Source: an uncultured Lachnospiraceae bacterium
GTDB taxonomy: Bacteria > Bacillota > Clostridia > Lachnospirales > Lachnospiraceae
Reading direction: 5' to 3'
Assembly (NCBI GenBank): GCA_902797015.1
Contig: CADBRG010000129.1
Coordinates: 1-6,413 of the forward strand
Length of the DNA: 6,413 bases
In this document: positions 4,987 to 6,413 of the stretch, one piece after another
Layout: each line of letters starts with the position of its first letter
Position numbering within the stretch: the first letter of the stretch is position 1
Notes under the pieces: generated by a model
Database searches by the model: none
Told to the model about the DNA's origin: nothing
Seen by the model: the letters and a program-made list of their open reading frames with translations, nothing else
Translations under genes and position numbers: made by a program

Positions 4987-6413
4987 TTATTGTGGTTTGT
5001 TCACAACCCACTGTCCGGATCTCGCACTTCCTGTCCGGGTGATCATCCCGCTTTTTTGCAGTTGATCCATATGATATCTGATCGCAGCATGTGTCGTTCC
5101 GACGGATGCTGCGATTTTTCTTTGCGAAATGCCGGGATCTTCGCGCAGCATTTGCAGAATCTTTTCAGATATCGGATCCGGATCAGTAGTTTTTGGAGAT
5201 GTCGGGATCTTTTGGCTGCTTCTGTTGGAAACCGCTTCTGATTCTGCGGGAACGACACCGGTGACCATCTCATAGGAGATCATGATCCGTTGACGCTCCA
5301 TGTAGTTGTCGTAATGAATCGTTACGATGGAATCAATCTTTTTTAAATGGTACAGAAGCGTGTTCCGGTGGATGAAAAGCGCGCGGGCCGCTTCGGCAGC
5401 ATTTCGTTCATAAACCAGATAATAGTACAACGCCTTTGACAAATCTGTGCCGTGTGCCTTGTCATATTGGAACAACTTTTTCATGCTTGGATCCAGAAAT
5501 GCTTCCACCGATTCATGGTCTTTAAAAACCTTTGCCAGATGCTTCAGATAATAATCCTGATATAAAAATACAGTGGGATTTAAGCTCTCGGCGTATCCCA
5601 GTGAGATGGCAAGCATCGCCTGATCATAATAGGCTTTTAATTCCAAAATATTGTCAAACGGACTGCTCAGTCCGGCATAAATCCCATATTCTTTACAGGT
5701 CGCTTCAAAGTCCAGGATCGCTTCCTGATGCAGGGAACGATTTGGCGGGAAGCAAAATACAACAACGATCGTGTTGTTATACATGACGGAATTTGCATTC
5801 GGATATTTTACTTCAAACAATGTACGCAGATGAACAGCGTTTACCAGGCTTGAGCTTCTCGCGAGCTCGATCACCAGACACATCAGTTCACCGGAAAAAT
5901 CCTCGCGGATCAGTTCGGAGTATTCCTGATAGCGCGTACCGATCGATATCTTCCCATCCAGAACATCTTTCAGGAAAAACTCATGATGATAAGCTTCTGT
6001 TTGCCTGCGTGTGCTTCGGATAAACTGGTCTTTTTTCATCTGCTGATTGATGGACAGTTGTAAAACGGTTGCGAATTTCATATCCAGATCATCAAAGCGT
6101 CGATTCTTTTCCACAATCACAAAGTGTCCCATATCTTTTTCCGGATCGATTCGGCTGACGATCATGCGATAAGGGGATTCTTTGATCTTTACAATGATGG
6201 GAATCGGACTTTCAAGCATTTTACGGAGCGCATGGTTGCGGTTCATAATGGAAAATTCTTCCTGGGAAAAGCCGCCGTTTTGCGCGATCCGTGAACCGAT
6301 CGGGTCAAGATCGTCAATACTATCCGGCGCATACGTGATCAGACGGAAGTCAGGGATCAGAATGTAGATAGGATTTAAGAATAATGTATAGGCGTGTTCA
6401 ACGATAGCCTGAA
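4987..6413 (-). CDS. PucR/CdaR-family regulator with extra C-terminal winged HTH (5' partial)
   Basis: Second regulator of the same family, read leftwards and cut by the right edge. The frame stays open for 55 codons beyond the ATG at 6246, and that upstream part is protein-like (for example NPIYILIPDFRLITYAPD), so 6246 is not the start. At least 474 residues are visible. Numbering from the Met at 6246, a PAS/GAF-like sensor runs from the edge to about 70 and a degenerate GGDEF-like domain spans about 118-235 (ending YYDQAMLAISLGYAE). The PucR HTH is at about 272-326 (FIHRNTLLYHLKKIDSI). Family proteins normally stop here. This one continues through a Ser/Pro/Thr-rich linker (about 331-358) into a complete winged HTH at 359-416, with helices ISEKILQMLRED, ISQRKIAASVG and HAAIRYHMDQLQKSG and a wing ending in GQWVV. 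Its stop is 5 bp from that of the convergent regulator. Targets and ligand are unknown. Confidence 0.88.
   Translation of the reverse strand, partial: QAIVEHAYTLFLNPIYILIPDFRLITYAPDSIDDLDPIGSRIAQNGGFSQEEFSIMNRNHALRKMLESPIPIIVKIKESPYRMIVSRIDPEKDMGHFVIVEKNRRFDDLDMKFATVLQLSINQQMKKDQFIRSTRRQTEAYHHEFFLKDVLDGKISIGTRYQEYSELIREDFSGELMCLVIELARSSSLVNAVHLRTLFEVKYPNANSVMYNNTIVVVFCFPPNRSLHQEAILDFEATCKEYGIYAGLSSPFDNILELKAYYDQAMLAISLGYAESLNPTVFLYQDYYLKHLAKVFKDHESVEAFLDPSMKKLFQYDKAHGTDLSKALYYYLVYERNAAEAARALFIHRNTLLYHLKKIDSIVTIHYDNYMERQRIMISYEMVTGVVPAESEAVSNRSSQKIPTSPKTTDPDPISEKILQMLREDPGISQRKIAASVGTTHAAIRYHMDQLQKSGMITRTGSARSGQWVVNKPQ

Noticed and set aside
4987..5010. GTGGTTT...AACCCAC as a hairpin terminator for the convergent regulators
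   Set aside because: The 7-position stem has an internal mismatch on either strand and no U-tract, so it is too weak to call.
5011..5038. Direct repeat CTGTCCGG at 5011-5018 and 5031-5038 near the convergent stops, considered as a terminator or binding site
   Set aside because: It lies within the wing-coding part of the second regulator. The pairing there (CCGGA with TCCGG) is only 5 bp with a long loop and no T-run, so chance is the simpler explanation.

Overview
The window looks like part of a catabolic locus of an anaerobic, probably gut-associated Bacillota bacterium (Lachnospiraceae or Eubacteriaceae type). That placement is an inference. It rests on strong AGGAGG-type ribosome sites, moderate GC, and the combination of a phloretin/DAPG-hydrolase-family enzyme, an OFA-like MFS transporter, a UroD-like methyltransferase-family protein and PucR/CdaR-type regulators. 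There are five protein genes, two of them cut by the window edges. I see no rRNA, tRNA, CRISPR array, insertion sequence or phage gene.

Layout. Positions 1-1181 (+) hold a 5'-truncated MFS permease. After a 126-bp gap with a 14-bp stem-loop comes a 274-aa DAPG/phloretin hydrolase-family enzyme (1308-2132, +). A bidirectional terminator (about 2208-2255) separates it from a convergent UroD-superfamily gene (2292-3317, -). That gene diverges, across a 131-bp regulatory gap, from a 510-aa PucR/CdaR-type regulator (3449-4981, +). Five bases past its stop is the stop of a second, convergent PucR/CdaR-type regulator (4987 to beyond the right edge, -). The second regulator carries an extra C-terminal winged helix-turn-helix.

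Working model (inference). The permease imports an aromatic or carboxylate compound, or exports a product. The hydrolase cleaves a carbon-carbon bond between an acyl group and a phenolic ring, as phloretin hydrolase and PhlG do. The UroD-like protein may transfer a methyl group, for example from a methoxylated aromatic to a corrinoid protein, but no corrinoid protein or partner methyltransferase lies in the window. The two regulators would sense substrates and control the enzyme genes. The actual substrate cannot be read from the sequence.

The least ordinary item is the second regulator: a PucR-type HTH followed by a Ser/Pro/Thr-rich linker and a complete winged HTH, giving two DNA-binding modules in one chain.
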